This document shows, in pieces, positions 47,300 to 57,169 of a stretch of DNA of 64,000 bases. Position numbers and translations under genes: made by a program. The DNA lies in NCBI RefSeq assembly GCF_900105315.1, contig NZ_LT629766.1, positions 1,922,001 through 1,986,000 of the forward strand, in the 5' to 3' direction. The notes beneath the pieces were generated by a model. It ran no database searches, was not told where the DNA came from, and was given only the letters and a program-made list of their open reading frames with translations. This DNA comes from Brevibacterium siliguriense (GTDB lineage: Bacteria > Actinomycetota > Actinomycetes > Actinomycetales > Brevibacteriaceae). The stretch's first letter is position 1; the number at the start of each line of letters is the position of its first letter.

Positions 47300-47890
47300 A
47301 TGGACCCGAATCCCGCAGAAGTGTCGGATGATTCCATTCCCGGCAGCCCGCCCATCGTCGATATGAGCACGTGGACCGAGGCGAGTGCCGCTCTGCTCGC
47401 GCGAGAGAAGGCGCTGACCCGCGAATCCGATTCGATTGCCGCCGCTCGCCGGCGCCTGCCGATGGTCGAGGTCGAGCGCTTTGTCGCCTTCATGGGCTAT
47501 CGCGCACCCTGGTACTCCGTCCGTGGCCTCGCTGCACCGATCGGCGGTGCGATGGGCAATCTCCAGTGCTACCTGCGCCGAGGCGACCGAGTGTTCATCA
47601 CGTACTCGACGACGGGCCGCGGCATCGAGAGGGTGAGTCCGTTCCTCGGACTCCTTGACATCACACCCTACGGTCGTCGAGAGGGATGGGAGGAGGTTCC
47701 CGAGGGGTGGCCCGATCCGATCGATGCCGGAGCTCCGGTGGGTGGCCACGGCGCTCCGATCTCCTCGTGCTGGCGCACCACCGTCGACGGGGTGCCGGAC
47801 TGGGGGCCGTCGAGCCGGCCGGTTCCACAGTGGACGAGAAAGGGCGCCACCGCGGCGACGACGCTCGGCCGAGAAGGCTCGTGTCACTGA
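47300..47890 (+). CDS. DUF899-family protein lacking its thioredoxin-like core
   Basis: The 196-residue protein reads as a DUF899 member: the N-terminal TWTEASAALLAREKALTRES and AAARRRLPMVEV match the family start, and RGDRVFITYSTTGRGIERVS with LLDITPYGRRE matches its C-terminal third. Between them, at about residues 57-60 (near position 47474), the central segment of roughly 80 residues with the thioredoxin-like fold and conserved cysteine region is absent, and the reading frame is kept. I infer an in-frame internal deletion. A functional product is doubtful. Confidence 0.7.
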   Translation: MDPNPAEVSDDSIPGSPPIVDMSTWTEASAALLAREKALTRESDSIAAARRRLPMVEVERFVAFMGYRAPWYSVRGLAAPIGGAMGNLQCYLRRGDRVFITYSTTGRGIERVSPFLGLLDITPYGRREGWEEVPEGWPDPIDAGAPVGGHGAPISSCWRTTVDGVPDWGPSSRPVPQWTRKGATAATTLGREGSCH

Positions 47891-47935
47891 GACAGCCGTG
47901 ACCACGAGCGACGGGGAGCCTTCGGGCGAGAGCCG

Positions 47936-49882
47936 TCAGGCCCGGTGCGTGGGCTCCGGTTCGTCATCGTCGATGTCAGAGCTGCCACCGCGAGCTGAAC
48001 GCCCGTCTGTGCCTTCAGCAATCCCGTCGGCCTTGGCTGCGCTGCCGGCGACTGCCTCAAGGCCCGGCAGCGGTTTGCCTGGCGAGCGGCGGATCATCAC
48101 CACGACGACGGCGAGGCCGATGACAATCGCAGTGAGGACGACGGTGCCCGCGTTGAAGCCCAGCCCGTTGAGGCCGATGAACGCCAGGGCTCCCGCAGTC
48201 AATGAGTAGACGAGCATCGGGATCGAGGTCCGCCGGATGAGCTCGCCCTCCCGACCGATGAGTCCCACCGTCGCCGAGGCGGCCACGACGTTGTGCACGG
48301 CCACCATATTTCCAGCGGCGCCGCCGACCGCCTGAGCCGCGACCACGGTCTCAGGGCTGGCAGCACCGATCGCGGTGCCGGTGGAGAACTGGAACTGCGA
48401 GAACATGACGTTCGAGACGGTGTTCGATCCGGCGACGAAGGCACCCAGGGCACCGACGAACGGGGCGAACAGCGGCCAGGCGTCACCCACGGAACTGGCG
48501 GCCGCCTCGGCGAGGGTGACCGGCATCGATTCCAGGCCAGCGCCGTTGTAGTCGGCACCGGAGTTGATGAACACGCGCACCAGCGGCAGGGAGCACAGCA
48601 GGGCGACGGCCGCGCCGGCGATCTGCGAACCGGCGATCTGCCAGGAGCCGGCGATCTGCTTCTTCGTCATCCGGTGGATGAAGTACGTCAGCCCGCAGGC
48701 GAGGACGAAGATCGCGCCGGGCGACCACAGCAGATCCATGTTCTGGCTGATCGGAGTGCCGAAGATGTTGTCGATCTTGATCACGGCCGGACCGTTGAGG
48801 AACTCCTTGATCGCGGGCACGTTGCGTGTGACGAGGAGAAGCGCGACGACGATGAGGTAGGGCGACCAGGCGCGGGCCAGCGACATCTTCTTGGTCAGCT
48901 GCGCCTTCTCCTTGTTCGGATCGACGGTGCCCATCCAGAACGCCGGCCACTTCTCACGCGGAGCGAAGTCCCAGGTCTTCTTCGGCATGAGGAAGCCCAT
49001 CCGCGAGGTCGTCACGACGATGGCCAGACCGATGAGCCCACCGAGCAGCGACGGGAACTCGGGCCCGAGCACATTGGCCACGATGAGGTAGGGAACGATC
49101 ATCGCCAGGGCCGCGTAGATCGCGAACGGGGCGATGGCCAGACCGTCGGCGAAGCGCCGGGTGGCACCGAAGAACCCGGTCATCAGGCACGAGAGCAGAA
49201 GGGGGATGAGGATGCCGCAGCAGGCGTGGATGAGCGCGACCTGCGTGGCCGTGTGAGCGACGAACTCGGCCTGGTCGAGGCCGAGCTGGCCGGCACGTTC
49301 GGCGACATCGGCCGACATCGACCCGTCCTCCTGCGCCAGCCCTGAGCCGATGCCCAGCACCATCGGAGTGCCCACCGCGCCGAAGCTCACCGGGGTCGAC
49401 TGGATGATGAGACCGGCGAGCACAGCGGCGATCGCAGGGAAGCCGAGGGCGAGCATCAGCGGAGCGACGACGGCGGCCGGAGTGCCGAAGCCGGCGGCAC
49501 CCTCGATGAAGGAGCCGAAGAGCCAGGCGACGATGATGACCTGCACCCGTCGGTCAGGGGAGATCGCGATGAAGCCGGAGCGGATCGTCTCGATTGCTCC
49601 GGACCGTGTGATCGTGGCCAGCAGCAGAAGCGCACCGAAGACGATCCACAGCAGGCCGATCGCGACGAGAAGGCCCTGGACGACCGAGGCGCCGATCGTC
49701 ACCCACTCGATCTTCCACGCGAAGTTCGCCACCAACGCGGCGGCGATCAGGCCGACCGGCATCGCGTATTTGGCGGGCCAGCGGAAGCCGATGAGAAGGA
49801 TTCCGGCCAAGAGGATGGGCGAGAGGGCCAAAAGAGCTGCAACAGCGAGGTTGTCCACCGTGAGTCCGATCCGCGGCGTCAT
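47936..49882 (-). CDS. lctP: L-lactate permease, LctP family
   Basis: Proton-coupled lactate or glycolate importer of 648 residues with about 12-14 membrane helices. Diagnostic segments are [39 protein letters not shown], and, near the end, [15 protein letters not shown] and [20 protein letters not shown] hydrophilic tail rich in Gly, Arg and Asp follows residue about 605. ATG 49882 was chosen; longer in-frame starts run into unconserved sequence. It diverges from aceB across a region with a perfect inverted repeat. Confidence 0.93.
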   Translation of the reverse strand: MTPRIGLTVDNLAVAALLALSPILLAGILLIGFRWPAKYAMPVGLIAAALVANFAWKIEWVTIGASVVQGLLVAIGLLWIVFGALLLLATITRSGAIETIRSGFIAISPDRRVQVIIVAWLFGSFIEGAAGFGTPAAVVAPLMLALGFPAIAAVLAGLIIQSTPVSFGAVGTPMVLGIGSGLAQEDGSMSADVAERAGQLGLDQAEFVAHTATQVALIHACCGILIPLLLSCLMTGFFGATRRFADGLAIAPFAIYAALAMIVPYLIVANVLGPEFPSLLGGLIGLAIVVTTSRMGFLMPKKTWDFAPREKWPAFWMGTVDPNKEKAQLTKKMSLARAWSPYLIVVALLLVTRNVPAIKEFLNGPAVIKIDNIFGTPISQNMDLLWSPGAIFVLACGLTYFIHRMTKKQIAGSWQIAGSQIAGAAVALLCSLPLVRVFINSGADYNGAGLESMPVTLAEAAASSVGDAWPLFAPFVGALGAFVAGSNTVSNVMFSQFQFSTGTAIGAASPETVVAAQAVGGAAGNMVAVHNVVAASATVGLIGREGELIRRTSIPMLVYSLTAGALAFIGLNGLGFNAGTVVLTAIVIGLAVVVVMIRRSPGKPLPGLEAVAGSAAKADGIAEGTDGRSARGGSSDIDDDEPEPTHRA

Positions 49883-50105
49883 TGCCGCATCGTTCCAAGG
49901 ACCTGACCTGGGGCGACGATTGTCCTCAGCCGACCGGGAACCAGGGGTTGGTCGGTGACGATGGGCCGCCTCGGCGAGTCCATGAGAGATGTTCCCCTTA
50001 TCCTCCCCAGGCCCACGGGCGGAGTCAACGAACACACCGTCTCGAATGCAGGATATGGTTTGACGAGACGTGCATCACCTCATATTCTTTCGTTGTGTGA
50101 ACAAA

Positions 50106-50128
50106 CATTTTCACGATGTGAAAATGTC
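50106..50128. promoter_or_regulatory. Perfect inverted repeat in the lctP-aceB intergenic region
   Basis: ACATTTTCAC (50106-50115) and GTGAAAATGT (50119-50128) are exact complements with a 3-nt centre. It lies about 90 nt before aceB in a 337-bp divergent intergenic region that holds no gene, and is a strong operator candidate for carbon-source control. Confidence 0.7.
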
Positions 50129-50219
50129 GCAGTCATAACCCCGTTGACCAGCGAACATATCGCATCACCAGATGTTGATAAGGACGCAGCACTGATGTGC
50201 TGACTAAGGAGAACCATCG

Positions 50220-51824
50220 ATGACCGCTCATATCGAAAACCTGGACATCCCCGCCGGGATGGAGATCACCGGTGAGCTGCCGGACGGGGCTGAGAAGGTC
50301 CTCACGCCCAAGGCGCTTGAGCTCATCGTCGACCTGCACCGGAAGTTCAACGGCGACCGTCTCGAGCGACTCGAAGCTCGCAAGGTCCGCCAGGCCGAAA
50401 TCGCCGCTGGCAAGGACCTCGACTTCCTGCCCGAGACCGCCGAAGTCCGCAACGACCCGTCCTGGCAGGTCGCACCTCCGGCTCCCGGCCTCGAAGACCG
50501 CCGCGTCGAGGTCACCGGCCCAACGTACAAGAAGATGACGATCAACGCGCTCAACTCGGGTGCGAAGGTGTGGCTGGCCGACCAGGAAGACGCGAACACC
50601 CCGCAGTGGGACTCGGTCATCCAGGGCCAGATCAACCTGCTCGACTCGCTCAACCGCGAAATCGACTTCACCTCCCCCGAGGGCAAGGAATACAAGCTCG
50701 CTCCCGACGAGGATCTGCCGACCATCGTCGTGCGTCCCCGCGGCTGGCATATGCCCGAGAAGCACATCCTCATCGACGGTGAGGAGACCTCCGGTTCGCT
50801 CGTCGACTTCGCGCTCTACTTCGCGACCGCCGGCCAGGTCCAGATCGAGAAGGGCCGCGGACCCTACTTCTACCTCGCGAAGATGGAATCCCACCTCGAG
50901 GCCCGCCTGTGGAATCAGGTCTTCGAGCACGCCGAGGATGCCTTCGGCCTGGCCCGCGGCACCATCCGGGCCACCGTGCTCATCGAGACCTACACCGCGG
51001 CCTTCGAGATGGAAGAGATCCTCTACGAACTGCGCGAGCACTCGGCCGGACTCAATGCCGGCCGCTGGGACTACATCTTCTCCGTGATCAAGAACTTCCG
51101 CTCGCGCGGCTCCGACTTCCTGCTGCCGGACCGTTCGGACGTGACGATGACGGTGCCGTTCATGCGGGCCTACACCGAACTGCTCGTGCGCACCTGCCAC
51201 AAGCGCGGGGCACATGCCATCGGGGGAATGTCCGCATTCGTCCCTTCGAAGGACGAAGCCGCGAACAAGGCCGCCTTCGACAAGGTCCGCGAAGACAAGT
51301 CGCGTGAGGCCTCCAACGGCTTCGACGGTTCCTGGGTCGCTCACCCCGGAATGGTGGCTCTGTGCAAGGAGGTCTTCACGGAGACCCTCGGCGACAAGCC
51401 CAACCAGATCGACAACAAGCGCGAAGACGTCAGCGTCGCCGCCTCTGATCTCCTCGACGTGAAGTCGACCCCGGGTTCGATGACCGAGGCCGGTCTGCGC
51501 ACCAACGTGTCCGTCGGCATCCAGTACCTGCGCGCCTGGCTCGAGGGCAACGGCGCGGTCGCCATCAACGGACTCATGGAGGACGCCGCGACCGCCGAGA
51601 TCTCCCGCTCCCAGGTGTGGCAGTGGCACGATGCCGGAATCACGCTGGACTCCGGTGAGAAGGTGACGAAGGAGCTCGTCGAGCGCATCGTCGCCGAGGA
51701 GGTCGCCAAGCTGCCCGGCGACGACGCAGGTTGGAAGGACGCCACCGACACCTTCGTCTCGGTCGCCCTCGACCCCGAATACGTCGACTTCCTCACCCTG
51801 CCGGCTTACGCCCGCATGCCGTGA
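50220..51824 (+). CDS. aceB: Malate synthase A
   Basis: Glyoxylate-shunt enzyme condensing glyoxylate with acetyl-CoA. The 534-residue protein is the A isoform (not the longer GlcB). Segments include DQEDANTPQWDSVIQGQINL, VRPRGWHMPEKH, the catalytic-region ETYTAAFEMEEILYELREHS and NAGRWDYIFS, and SAFVPSKDEAANKAAFDKV. AAGGAG lies about 9 nt before the ATG. Its neighbours, the lactate permease and a GlcE-like oxidase, point to use of lactate, glycolate or acetate. Confidence 0.96.
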   Translation: MTAHIENLDIPAGMEITGELPDGAEKVLTPKALELIVDLHRKFNGDRLERLEARKVRQAEIAAGKDLDFLPETAEVRNDPSWQVAPPAPGLEDRRVEVTGPTYKKMTINALNSGAKVWLADQEDANTPQWDSVIQGQINLLDSLNREIDFTSPEGKEYKLAPDEDLPTIVVRPRGWHMPEKHILIDGEETSGSLVDFALYFATAGQVQIEKGRGPYFYLAKMESHLEARLWNQVFEHAEDAFGLARGTIRATVLIETYTAAFEMEEILYELREHSAGLNAGRWDYIFSVIKNFRSRGSDFLLPDRSDVTMTVPFMRAYTELLVRTCHKRGAHAIGGMSAFVPSKDEAANKAAFDKVREDKSREASNGFDGSWVAHPGMVALCKEVFTETLGDKPNQIDNKREDVSVAASDLLDVKSTPGSMTEAGLRTNVSVGIQYLRAWLEGNGAVAINGLMEDAATAEISRSQVWQWHDAGITLDSGEKVTKELVERIVAEEVAKLPGDDAGWKDATDTFVSVALDPEYVDFLTLPAYARMP

Positions 51825-51901
51825 TCCGCATGTCGTGATCGACTCCGGCCGCACCGCGTGCCCCGGCCAGGGCATGCAGGTCCATGACCGGTGACAACGC
51901 C

Positions 51902-51948
51902 GAACGCCCCCGAAATCTGTGCCGGAAGCACCGATTTCGGGGGCGTTC
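51902..51948 (+). terminator. aceB terminator
   Basis: Perfect 16-bp arms (51902-51917 and 51933-51948) around a 15-nt loop. The 3' side runs into TTCTTC and is followed at once by a TAGGCT -10 candidate (51954-51959) for the next gene. Confidence 0.75.
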
Positions 51949-52008
51949 TTCGCTAGGCTCGTCGTACACATGAACGCAGCGCAGCGCCCGAGATCGCAGG
52001 AACGGAAG

Positions 52009-53175
52009 ATGCGGATGAGCCTGACCACAGACGAACTGCCCCGACTGGCCAGTCCCGGCAGCATCGCCGAACTCTCCGAGCTCATGGCCCGCGCCCATGC
52101 CGAGAACCGCACCGTCGCTGTGTTCGGCGGCGGCACCGCCTTCGATGATCATCCGCCAGCGTCCACTCCGGGCCTGCTCATCGATCTGACCTCGATCGCC
52201 GAGGTGGCCGTCAGTTCCGGTGCAGGCGACACGATCCGTGCCGGAGCCGGATCCCGGATCACCGCGCTGAACAGGTTCGCCGCTCAGTCCGGGCAGGAGA
52301 TCCTCGCCGACCTTCCCCTCGACCGAATCGACGCCGGCGCCACCCTCGGCGGAATGATCGCAACTGCGGCCACCGGACCCCGCAGCCTGCGCCGGCCTCG
52401 GCTGGCCGAGACCGTGTTGTCCATGACGACCGTCGCCGCCGACGGGACCATCGCCCGCACCGCTCACGGTCTCCACCCGGAGCTGGGCGGCCGCGATCTG
52501 CGCAGCCTCATCACCGGATCCTGGGGGACCCGAGCGATCATCGCTGAGGCAGAAATCGGTCTGACCCGGCGACCCGAAGCGCAGAGATTCGTGTGGATCC
52601 CCGTCACCGAGACTGCCGCCGATCTCCTTGTCGCACGCCGTGTCCCCGATGCCGTCGTCATCGAACGCCCACCCGGGTCACCGGCGACGACGGTAGTCCT
52701 TATTGAAGGGGAGACCGGCGAAGTCGAGGCCGAAGTCGGCCACCTCGTCGCCTGGAACCCTGGCGCGACTCCGTGTGGGGAACCGGGCTGGTGGGGGAGC
52801 AGAGCGCGACTGGCCGCGACCATCGGGGTGTCGGTGGCACCGAGCTTCATCCCGACCCTCATCGATGCCGTCGACCGGCTGGAGACGACGATCGGTTATC
52901 CGCTGCAGCTGCGCGGAAGCGCAACGGGGTCGTTCGAATTAGGCATCGGCGCTCCGGAATCCGAACCGGGAATGGCCACCCGCGTGGTCCTCGAACATCT
53001 GCGCAGCTTCGGCCTGCACCATGTCGCCGCCTGGCTCATCCATGCACCAGCACCGGTCTGGGGCGAGGTTGACGCGTGGGGGCCGCGTCCGGGGCGTCAG
53101 GGCCTGCAGGAGCTGAAGGCGCTCGTCGACCCGCGCGGGATTCTGGCACCGGGTCGGGGAACCGCCGGGATCTAG
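52009..53175 (+). CDS. FAD-binding oxidoreductase, GlcE-like
   Basis: FAD-binding_4 (PCMH) protein of 388 residues, close in size and layout to the GlcE subunit of glycolate oxidase. The pyrophosphate loop region is VAVFGGGTAF and the second FAD segment DAGATLGGMIATAATGPRSL, with RSLITGSWGTRAIIAEA downstream. No GlcD or GlcF partner is adjacent. Several ATGs are possible: 51970 is nearly leaderless after the TAGGCT box, while 52009 and 52015 follow GGAACGGAAG; I chose 52009. Confidence 0.75.
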   Translation: MRMSLTTDELPRLASPGSIAELSELMARAHAENRTVAVFGGGTAFDDHPPASTPGLLIDLTSIAEVAVSSGAGDTIRAGAGSRITALNRFAAQSGQEILADLPLDRIDAGATLGGMIATAATGPRSLRRPRLAETVLSMTTVAADGTIARTAHGLHPELGGRDLRSLITGSWGTRAIIAEAEIGLTRRPEAQRFVWIPVTETAADLLVARRVPDAVVIERPPGSPATTVVLIEGETGEVEAEVGHLVAWNPGATPCGEPGWWGSRARLAATIGVSVAPSFIPTLIDAVDRLETTIGYPLQLRGSATGSFELGIGAPESEPGMATRVVLEHLRSFGLHHVAAWLIHAPAPVWGEVDAWGPRPGRQGLQELKALVDPRGILAPGRGTAGI

Positions 53176-53230
53176 CCCCGCGCGACCGACTTCACGCGAC
53201 TGGCGCCGCGCATCGACGAAACCTGGACTT

Positions 53231-53692
53231 CTACTTCACCAACAGCACCGGGCACTCGGCTTCGAGGATAACCTGCTGCGCGCTCGACCCGAGCAGCAGC
53301 TTCACCACCGGTGAGCGGCGCTTCGTGCTCATGACGATCACCGCAGCGTCGTGCTCGTCGGCCAGGCCGAGGATCTGCTCAGCCGGGTCGGGGCCGGAGC
53401 GGTGGACGGCATACTCGAGTCCCGCCTCGGCGAGGGCGGCACCCAACTTAGTGCACTCGGCCAGGGGAGACGTCGACGGTGCTGTCGTCGTATCCGTGCC
53501 GAACACGACCGCCTGCACCGCCGCGTTCTCACGGAGGGCTGCGGTGATCGCCTGCTCGAGCACCTTGTCCGAGGTATCCGGACGCAGCGCCAGGACTACG
53601 GTCGCGGCAGCCGAACTGATGTTCGGTGAGGCGGTGACCTGCAGGGACGGGGCGGGGAATCGGCGTTGCGGAGCCGAATAGAGATCAGTCAT
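53231..53692 (-). CDS. Universal stress protein (UspA family)
   Basis: Protein of 153 residues with the UspA fold: TVVLALRPDTSDKVLEQAI at the front, DAAVIVMSTKRRS and the ATP-loop LLLGSSAQQVILEAECPVLLVK at the end, matching the G-x2-G-x9-G(S/T) type loop only in part (GSSAQQ). It starts 13 nt after the citrate-type transporter stop on the same strand, so it is probably co-expressed with transport. Confidence 0.85.
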   Translation of the reverse strand: MTDLYSAPQRRFPAPSLQVTASPNISSAAATVVLALRPDTSDKVLEQAITAALRENAAVQAVVFGTDTTTAPSTSPLAECTKLGAALAEAGLEYAVHRSGPDPAEQILGLADEHDAAVIVMSTKRRSPVVKLLLGSSAQQVILEAECPVLLVK

Positions 53693-53705
53693 CGCAGGTC
53701 CCCGT

Positions 53706-55208
53706 TCAGCCGATTCCGATGACGCCGACGGCGACACCCACGGCGAGCATGACGAGGGCGACGATGAGCGCACGCCACAGCACCTTCTTATGGTGATCGC
53801 CGAGCTCGACGCCGGACAGTGAGACAAGCAGCAGGATCGCGGGCACCAGCGGCGACTGCATGTGCACGGGCTGGCCGGTGATCGACGCGCGGGCCATATC
53901 GGCCGCAGAGACGCCGAAGTGGGAGGCGGTCTCGGCGAGCACGGGCAGGATGCCGAAGTAGAAGGCGTCGTTGCTCATGAAGAACGTCATCGGGATCGAC
54001 AGCAGACCGGTGATGACGGCCATATAGGGCCCCATCGAGTTCGGGATGACCGCGACCAGCCATTCGGCCATCGCATCGACCATTCCGGTGCCGGACATGA
54101 TGCCGGTGAGCACGCCCGCGGCCATGACCATGGCCACGACGGAGATGATCGCGGTGGCGTGGGAAGCGAGCTCCTCCTGCTGGTCCTTCATCTTCGGGAA
54201 GTTGACCATGAGCGCGATGACGGTGCCGATCATGAACAGGTACGGCAGCGGCAGGATGTCGATGATGAGCAGGACCATGACGGCCACGGTCAGGGCCAGG
54301 TTGAACCAGAACAGCTTCGGTCGCAGGGTCGAGCGGTTGGGATCGAGCGCGGTGTTCGACAGGCCCGAACCAGTTCCGGCGGATCCGTCTGTGTCGTTCG
54401 CGGAGACGGGGGCCGCCTCGGTGGTGGTGCCATCGATCGCCGAGGCGGCACCGGAGTTCCCCGCCCCGTGACCGCCGGTCGCGGCTGAGCTGCTGGTCGA
54501 GGCTGAGCCGGTGGCGGCGCGGGCTCCGGCCACGGCGCCGACGAGGTCCCTGCGGCGGTTCGATCCGCGGTCCTCGACCCAGGCAACGCCGTTCTTGGCC
54601 AGGCGACGGCGTTCGGAGATGCCGAGCACATAGGCGAAGACGAAGCACACAAGCAGGCCCGCCACCAGCGACGGAACCATGGGGACGAAGATCTCGTTCG
54701 CGTCGATCTGCAGCGCCGAGGAGGCTCGTGCCGTCGGTCCGCCCCACGGGACGATGTTGAGGGTGCCGTTGATGAGACCGGCCACGCAGGTGAGCACCAC
54801 CGGTGACATCTCGAGGCGCTGGTAGATAGGCAGCATGGCCGCGGTGACGACGATGAACGTCGTCGATCCGTCACCGTCGAGGGACACGGCACCGGTGAGC
54901 AGCGCGGTGCCGAGGACGACTCTGACGGGGTCGTTGCCGGCGACCTTGAGGATGAAGTCGACGAGCTTGTCGAAGAGGCCGACGTCGATCATGATGCCGA
55001 AGTAGATGATGGCGAAGAGCAGCAGCGCTGCCGTTGACGACATCGAGGCGATCGCGTCCATGACCATGTCCCCAATGCCCAGACCGGCCCCGGCGAAGAG
55101 GCCGAAGATCGTGGGCACGAGGATGAGTGCGAGGATCGGCGAGAGTCGTTTGGTCATGATCAGCGTCATGAAGACGAAGATCATGGCAAAACCGAGAATG
55201 ACAAGCAC
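53706..55208 (-). CDS. CitM-type (CitMHS family) citrate/metal-citrate transporter
   Basis: Polytopic membrane protein of 500 residues. It has the CitMHS features: RLSPILALILVP, AIIYFGIMIDVGLFDKL, SLDGDGSTTFIVVTAAMLP and VPWGGPTARA. A hydrophilic Ser/Ala/Gly-rich loop at about residues 215-290 splits two hydrophobic halves. GTG 55208 was chosen because AAGGAG lies 6 nt upstream; a longer start at 55247 would add 13 non-hydrophobic residues. It diverges from a CitA-type sensor kinase, which makes citrate or a related tricarboxylate the likely substrate. Confidence 0.88.
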   Translation of the reverse strand: MLVILGFAMIFVFMTLIMTKRLSPILALILVPTIFGLFAGAGLGIGDMVMDAIASMSSTAALLLFAIIYFGIMIDVGLFDKLVDFILKVAGNDPVRVVLGTALLTGAVSLDGDGSTTFIVVTAAMLPIYQRLEMSPVVLTCVAGLINGTLNIVPWGGPTARASSALQIDANEIFVPMVPSLVAGLLVCFVFAYVLGISERRRLAKNGVAWVEDRGSNRRRDLVGAVAGARAATGSASTSSSAATGGHGAGNSGAASAIDGTTTEAAPVSANDTDGSAGTGSGLSNTALDPNRSTLRPKLFWFNLALTVAVMVLLIIDILPLPYLFMIGTVIALMVNFPKMKDQQEELASHATAIISVVAMVMAAGVLTGIMSGTGMVDAMAEWLVAVIPNSMGPYMAVITGLLSIPMTFFMSNDAFYFGILPVLAETASHFGVSAADMARASITGQPVHMQSPLVPAILLLVSLSGVELGDHHKKVLWRALIVALVMLAVGVAVGVIGIG

Positions 55209-55315
55209 GAGCTTCTCCTTCGAAGGCGAATGTGAGGCTCGAAACACCGTAGGGTCCAGATCACGTGCCGCGCGCGTTTGTGTGCACTGATGGCGATTAG
55301 CTCGTTGAGTGCCTT

Positions 55316-55345
55316 TTGCGCATTGCGCTCAAGCGCGACTACGCT
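55316..55345 (+). promoter_or_regulatory. Leaderless promoter of the sensor kinase gene
   Basis: TTGCGC (55316-55321), an 18-bp spacer and TACGCT (55340-55345) are followed by 6 nt and GTG 55352. A TACGGT box on the other strand near 55248 could serve the transporter. Confidence 0.55.
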
Positions 55346-55351
55346 GAGCGC

Positions 55352-57169
55352 GTGCCCCGGCCCCATCGTTCGTTCTCCCGACGTGTGCTGATCTCTCAGC
55401 TCGCGCTCGTCATTGTGATCCTCACCCTGGTCACCGGCGTATTCGCGTGGATGGGGGCGCGCACCGTCACCGAGGTGACCGAGACGAAGGCGCTGGCTAC
55501 TGCCCGCACGCTCGCGATCGATCCGGATGTTCGCGCCGCCTCGACTCAGGCCTCGGCCGAACATGCCGACGAACCCGATGAGCAGATCGTCACCTCGATG
55601 TTGGCGATCACCGATGATCTGCGCGACCGCTCGGGCATCAGCTTCGCCGTCATCACCGACGACCGCGGCATCCGACTCACCCACCCCGACAGGTCGAAGA
55701 TCGGGCACAAGGTCTCGACATCTCCGGACGAGGCGCTGGCCGGCCGCGAAAACGTGTCCCACGAATCCGGAACCCTGGGCGAGACGGTGCGGGCAAAGGT
55801 CCCGATCTATTCGAGTGAGGACGGCAAGACCGTCGTCGGTGAGGTCTCGGTGGGCATCTTCGCCTCCGTGCTCGATGCTGACGTCCGCCGTGAACTCATC
55901 CTGCTCGGCACCGTCGCGGTGCTCGCCCTGGCGCTCGGCGGGGTGGTGTCGCTCATGCTCGGGCGCCGACTGCGGAGGGAGACACTCGGCGTCGGACCCG
56001 AAGAGCTCGCCGAAATGGCTCGTGATCAAGGGGCCGTGCTCCACGGCCTCGACGACGGAGTGCTCGGGTTCGACACGAATGGGACGCTCACACTGAGCAA
56101 CTCGAACGCGAAGGAGCTGCTCGGAACCGCCTCGGCGAAGGACGGCGACCGTGCGGACGGCGCGAACGAGGCGAACGGCGGAGCCGCCTCGGCGAGGGGA
56201 ACTGATGACGATCTGGTCGACGTGCCCGACGAAGTCACCGCACTCATGGCCGAAGCCCCAGCAGACGGCGCCCTGCGACGGCGGATCACGATCAACGACC
56301 GGATTCTGCTGGCCACCGCCGTGCGGGTGCAGCGCGACGGGGTCTCCGTCGGAGGCGTCGTGACCCTGCGCGACGAGACGCAGATGCTCACGATGGCGCG
56401 CCAACTCGAGTCCGTCACCGCCATGGCCCGAGCCCTGCGCACTCAGCGACACGAGTTCGCCAACCGGCTGCACACCGTGCTCGGACTCGTAGACACAGGT
56501 GCGACCGATGAGGCCCACACCTACCTGTCGTCGATCCTCGGCACCGGGCCGATCACGACCCCGGTGGAGGACATCGACCTCGTCTCCGACCCGTACCTGC
56601 GCGCCGTCCTGGAGGCGAAGGGGACGACCGCCGCCGAGGCGGGTGTGAGTCTGGCCGTCACCCCTGATTCCCTGGCCGTCGGTGCGGTCCGCGACCCGGA
56701 GGCGGTCACGCTCATCCTCGGCAACCTCATCGACAACGCCGTACGTGCGGCGGTCGCAGGCCGCCGGTATGCCGAGGACGGCGGCCGGGTCGAAGTGCAG
56801 CTGCTGAGCTCCGGAGGGGAACTCCACGCGGTCGTCACCGACACCGGCGACGGTATCGACGACGAGGTGGTGGGACAGATCTTCGACGAGGGATTCTCGA
56901 CCTCGACCGCCGCCTCGGCGCCGGACTTCGGGATCGGGCTGACCACGGGAACCGGCACCGGGGACGGCCACGGTCTCGGCATCGGCCTCGCGCTCAGCCG
57001 CCGGGTCGCGGAGAAGGGCGGGGGAGCCGTGTGGCTCATCGACGGCCACGATCCGGACCTCGGCGGGGCGAGCTTCGGCATGCGCCTGCCCGATGCCCTG
57101 GACGACCCTGACGGCGAGGGTGCTGCCTTCGCCGCCGACAATGACTTCCCAACTGATGAGGAGAGATGA
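55352..57169 (+). CDS. Sensor histidine kinase, CitA/DcuS type
   Basis: Membrane kinase of 605 residues. One helix at about 12-38, an extracytoplasmic CitA-like sensor domain (about 40-175), a second helix (about 178-205), a PAS-like region with an Ala/Gly/Asp-rich insertion near 255-290, then the SpoB-type H-box TQRHEFANRLHTVLGL with His 367, and an HATPase domain (LGNLIDNAVRAA, DTGDGI, GHGLGIGLALSRR). GTG 55352 is preceded by a -10 box rather than a Shine-Dalgarno sequence. It overlaps the response regulator by 4 nt. Confidence 0.92.
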   Translation: MPRPHRSFSRRVLISQLALVIVILTLVTGVFAWMGARTVTEVTETKALATARTLAIDPDVRAASTQASAEHADEPDEQIVTSMLAITDDLRDRSGISFAVITDDRGIRLTHPDRSKIGHKVSTSPDEALAGRENVSHESGTLGETVRAKVPIYSSEDGKTVVGEVSVGIFASVLDADVRRELILLGTVAVLALALGGVVSLMLGRRLRRETLGVGPEELAEMARDQGAVLHGLDDGVLGFDTNGTLTLSNSNAKELLGTASAKDGDRADGANEANGGAASARGTDDDLVDVPDEVTALMAEAPADGALRRRITINDRILLATAVRVQRDGVSVGGVVTLRDETQMLTMARQLESVTAMARALRTQRHEFANRLHTVLGLVDTGATDEAHTYLSSILGTGPITTPVEDIDLVSDPYLRAVLEAKGTTAAEAGVSLAVTPDSLAVGAVRDPEAVTLILGNLIDNAVRAAVAGRRYAEDGGRVEVQLLSSGGELHAVVTDTGDGIDDEVVGQIFDEGFSTSTAASAPDFGIGLTTGTGTGDGHGLGIGLALSRRVAEKGGGAVWLIDGHDPDLGGASFGMRLPDALDDPDGEGAAFAADNDFPTDEER

